From an uncultured Flavobacteriaceae bacterium (lineage in GTDB: Bacteria; Bacteroidota; Bacteroidia; Flavobacteriales; Flavobacteriaceae), in NCBI GenBank assembly GCA_943787295.1, contig CALSLW010000001.1, positions 763,501 through 827,500 of the forward strand: a DNA stretch of 64,000 nt, given 5' to 3'. Shown here in pieces: positions 61,948-64,000 of this stretch. The translations under genes and the position numbers were made by a program. The stretch's first letter is position 1. Each line of letters opens with the position of its first letter. The notes under the pieces were generated by a model. That model worked only from the letters and a program-made list of their open reading frames with translations. It ran no database searches and was not told where the DNA came from.

Positions 61948-64000
61948 ATGAAAAGCGAGAAAACCTTCATTCGCAACTTATCTGAGTTAGCGCTAGATGA
62001 CCTTCCAGAAGTAGGTGGTAAAAATGCCTCTTTAGGAGAGATGCTGAAAAATTTAACGCATCAAAACATTAACGTTCCTAGGGGTTATGCGGTAACAGTA
62101 AGTGCCTTTAATGCTTTTATTGAAGAGAATAAACTTGAGAATAAGATCAATGCACTGATCAACGAAATAGACCTAAGTGATATTATTAGTCTTCGAAAAA
62201 AAGGATCTGAAATTCGAAAAATAATTTCAAACGGACGTTTCCCAATACGCCTAGAAAAAGACATCCTAGAAGCGTACTATGCTCTTTCAGAAACTTATGA
62301 ACAAGATGCGACAGACGTTGCAGTTCGTTCTTCGGCTACTGCCGAAGACTTACCAGAGGCCTCCTTTGCTGGTCAACAAGCGACATATTTGAATATTCGA
62401 GGGGGAGAAATGCTTCTAACAGCCATTCGAAATTGCTTTGCCTCTCTTTATACAGATCGAGCAATATCTTATAGATCTTCTAGAGGTTTTGATCACTTTA
62501 AAGTAAAATTATCTGTTTGCATTCAAAAAATGGTGCGTTCAGATATTGGCAGCTCAGGTGTCGCCTTTTCACTTGATACAGAAAGTGGATTTAAAGACAT
62601 CATTCTTATCAATGGTGCTTATGGACTGGGCGAACTTGTTGTAGGAGGAGAAATTTCGCCAGATGAATTTTTAGTTTTCAAACCTACCTTAGACAAAGGA
62701 TATAATGCCATTATTGAAAAAAAGTTAGGTAGCAAGACCCATAAATTAGTTTATGGAAACAAGCCCTTTGAAACAGTTAAAAAAGTACCTGTAGATTTAG
62801 AAAAGACCAACACCTTTTGTCTCACAAATGAACAAGTCATTCAGCTGTCTAAATGGGTACAAAAGATTGAAAAGCATTACACCAATTTAAGAGGCTCGTG
62901 GTGTCCTATGGACATTGAATGGGCAATTGATGGATTGACAAACGAACTCTTTATCGTACAAGCGCGTCCAGAGACCATTCATTCGCAGTTAGAAGGAGAA
63001 GAGAGTATAAAGGAATACACGATTGAAAATCCCGAAAAGTTAAAGGAAAATCTAGTTTTAGAAGGGGTAGCAGTTGGAGATAAAATTGGAAGTGGTCGGG
63101 TTAGAAAAATATTAACCCTCGACGGTAGAGATGGTAGTACTGATGAAACAGAGTTTAAAGAAGGAGAAGTTTTAGTCACTGAAATGACTGATCCAGATTG
63201 GGAGCCCCTTATGAAAAAAGCTGCCGCTATCGTTACAGAAAAAGGGGGAAGAACTTGTCATGCAGCCATTGTCGCACGTGAAATTGGAGTTCCTGCAATT
63301 GTAGGTTCACATTCGGCAACTTCGATATTAAAAAATGATCAAGAGGTAACAATAAGTTGTGCAGAAGGAAATATTGGTAAAATTTATAATGGTAAAATTG
63401 CCTATAAGCTTGAAGAGAAACAATACAAATCATTCCCAAAAACAGGAACCCCTGTAATGTTCAATATCGGCTCGCCAGAATTGGCCTTTCAATACCGAAA
63501 AATACCAAACAAGGGAGTTGGTTTAGCACGACAAGAATTTATCATCAATAATCACATTAAGGTCCATCCACTGGCATTGTTAAACCACCAAAATTTAAAT
63601 GACGCAAAATTAAGTAGTGCTATAGCAGAATTAATTTTAGGTTACCCTACAGAAAAAGATTACTTCATTGATAAGTTAGCTCAAGGAATCGCTAAAATTG
63701 CTGCAGCGTTTTACCCTAAAAAAGTCATTACAAGACTGTCAGACTTTAAATCGAATGAATATTTCAACCTGCTTGGAGGAAAATATTTTGAACCTAATGA
63801 AGAAAACCCAATGATAGGATGGCGTGGTGCCTCTCGCTATTATTCTGATGATTTTAAAGATGCTTTTGCATTAGAATGTAAGGCATTACTTAAAGTTCGT
63901 GAAGAATTTGGGTTAACTAATACCACCATTATGATTCCTTTTTGCAGAACACCAGAGGAACTAAAAAAGGTTTTGGATATCATGAAAAGTCATGGATTAG
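61948..64000 (+). CDS. ppsA: Phosphoenolpyruvate synthase (3'-truncated by window edge)
   Basis: Starts at the ATG at 61948 (M-K-S-E-K-T-F) and is open to the end of the window: 684 codons. It converts pyruvate, ATP and water to PEP, AMP and phosphate for gluconeogenesis. N-terminal nucleotide-binding domain: G-G-K-N-A-S-L-G-E near residues 23-31, V-R-S-S-A-T-A-E-D-L near 124-133 and G-L-G-E near 228. Swivelling phosphohistidine domain: G-G-R-T-C-H-A-A near 433-440 with the phosphorylated His. The PEP/pyruvate domain has begun (R-G-A-S-R-Y near 627, then M-I-P-F-C-R-T). Roughly 110 residues are missing at the C terminus compared with the family's 790-800. Confidence 0.93.
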   Translation, partial: MKSEKTFIRNLSELALDDLPEVGGKNASLGEMLKNLTHQNINVPRGYAVTVSAFNAFIEENKLENKINALINEIDLSDIISLRKKGSEIRKIISNGRFPIRLEKDILEAYYALSETYEQDATDVAVRSSATAEDLPEASFAGQQATYLNIRGGEMLLTAIRNCFASLYTDRAISYRSSRGFDHFKVKLSVCIQKMVRSDIGSSGVAFSLDTESGFKDIILINGAYGLGELVVGGEISPDEFLVFKPTLDKGYNAIIEKKLGSKTHKLVYGNKPFETVKKVPVDLEKTNTFCLTNEQVIQLSKWVQKIEKHYTNLRGSWCPMDIEWAIDGLTNELFIVQARPETIHSQLEGEESIKEYTIENPEKLKENLVLEGVAVGDKIGSGRVRKILTLDGRDGSTDETEFKEGEVLVTEMTDPDWEPLMKKAAAIVTEKGGRTCHAAIVAREIGVPAIVGSHSATSILKNDQEVTISCAEGNIGKIYNGKIAYKLEEKQYKSFPKTGTPVMFNIGSPELAFQYRKIPNKGVGLARQEFIINNHIKVHPLALLNHQNLNDAKLSSAIAELILGYPTEKDYFIDKLAQGIAKIAAAFYPKKVITRLSDFKSNEYFNLLGGKYFEPNEENPMIGWRGASRYYSDDFKDAFALECKALLKVREEFGLTNTTIMIPFCRTPEELKKVLDIMKSHGL

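Overview
The window is a gene-dense, AT-rich piece of a chromosome from a member of the Bacteroidota, most likely a marine-type Flavobacteriaceae. The grounds are lineage-restricted families (DUF5606, the 50-residue DUF4295 ribosomal protein next to rpmB-rpmG, LVIVD lipoprotein, BshC, DUF5916, DUF4369), promoters of the Bacteroidota type (TTTG, 18-21 nt, TAnnTTTG), and the near absence of Shine-Dalgarno sequences. It is mainly housekeeping DNA. I see no rRNA, intact tRNA, CRISPR array, insertion sequence, integrase or prophage.

Layout. 1-4.3 kb: two tandem DUF368 (putative undecaprenyl-phosphate translocase) genes, aroE, and a DUF349 protein. 4.3-6.5 kb, minus strand: mazG, DUF5606, def, ruvX. 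6.6-11 kb, plus strand: dapD, threonylcarbamoyl-AMP synthase, CCA-adding enzyme, heme A synthase and a pRiA4b-ORF3-like protein, packed with 1-4 bp overlaps. 11-12 kb: a conserved protein of unknown function with kinase-like motifs. 12-17 kb: uvrB, a CarboxypepD_reg-like secreted protein, an HNL/methylesterase-like lipoprotein, hsp20. 17-31 kb: sucC, lysA, mnmA, yidC, pyrG, a triple-LysM plus periplasmic-binding-fold protein, guaA, bshC, and an M14 peptidase. 32-44 kb: LVIVD lipoprotein, rimO, hydrolase, ftsY, bL38-type protein, rpmG, rpmB; then GNAT, START-like and carbonic anhydrase genes; then cinA, FAH-family hydrolase, DnaQ-like exonuclease, a 2-oxoacid dehydrogenase E2, recR. 44-51 kb: sodium/solute symporter, CoA-binding protein, fabH, ABC1/AarF protein with a TetR-like regulator, htpG. 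51-64 kb is the most accessory-looking part: a 19-codon hydrophobic ORF, alkB, a 5'-truncated gene remnant, a DUF5916 outer-membrane protein without a standard start codon, a DUF4369 lipoprotein, bcp, a PTPS/QueD-family gene, idi, prfC, an isolated GH53 lipoprotein, DUF2200, an alpha/alpha-toroid-like protein, DUF1456, an Mpo1-like protein, and the 5' part of ppsA, which runs off the end.

Functional threads: cell-wall precursors (DUF368, dapD, lysA, LysM protein), translation and tRNA modification (def, threonylcarbamoyl synthase, cca, mnmA, rimO, rpmB/rpmG/bL38, prfC), membrane-protein targeting (ftsY, yidC), nucleotides (pyrG, guaA, mazG), DNA repair (uvrB, recR, alkB, ruvX), proteostasis and redox (hsp20, htpG, bcp, bshC).

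I did not find a convincing multi-gene system that is obviously new. The observations I rate highest are: a 19-residue hydrophobic ORF with its own textbook promoter; several genes whose -7 element ends 3-6 nt before the ATG, implying leaderless mRNAs; four convergent gene pairs interlocked by exactly four bases at their stop codons; non-ATG starts at a DUF5916 gene (ATT) and a GNAT gene (TTG, coupled to a tiny leader ORF); and a kinase-like signature in an unnamed conserved protein.
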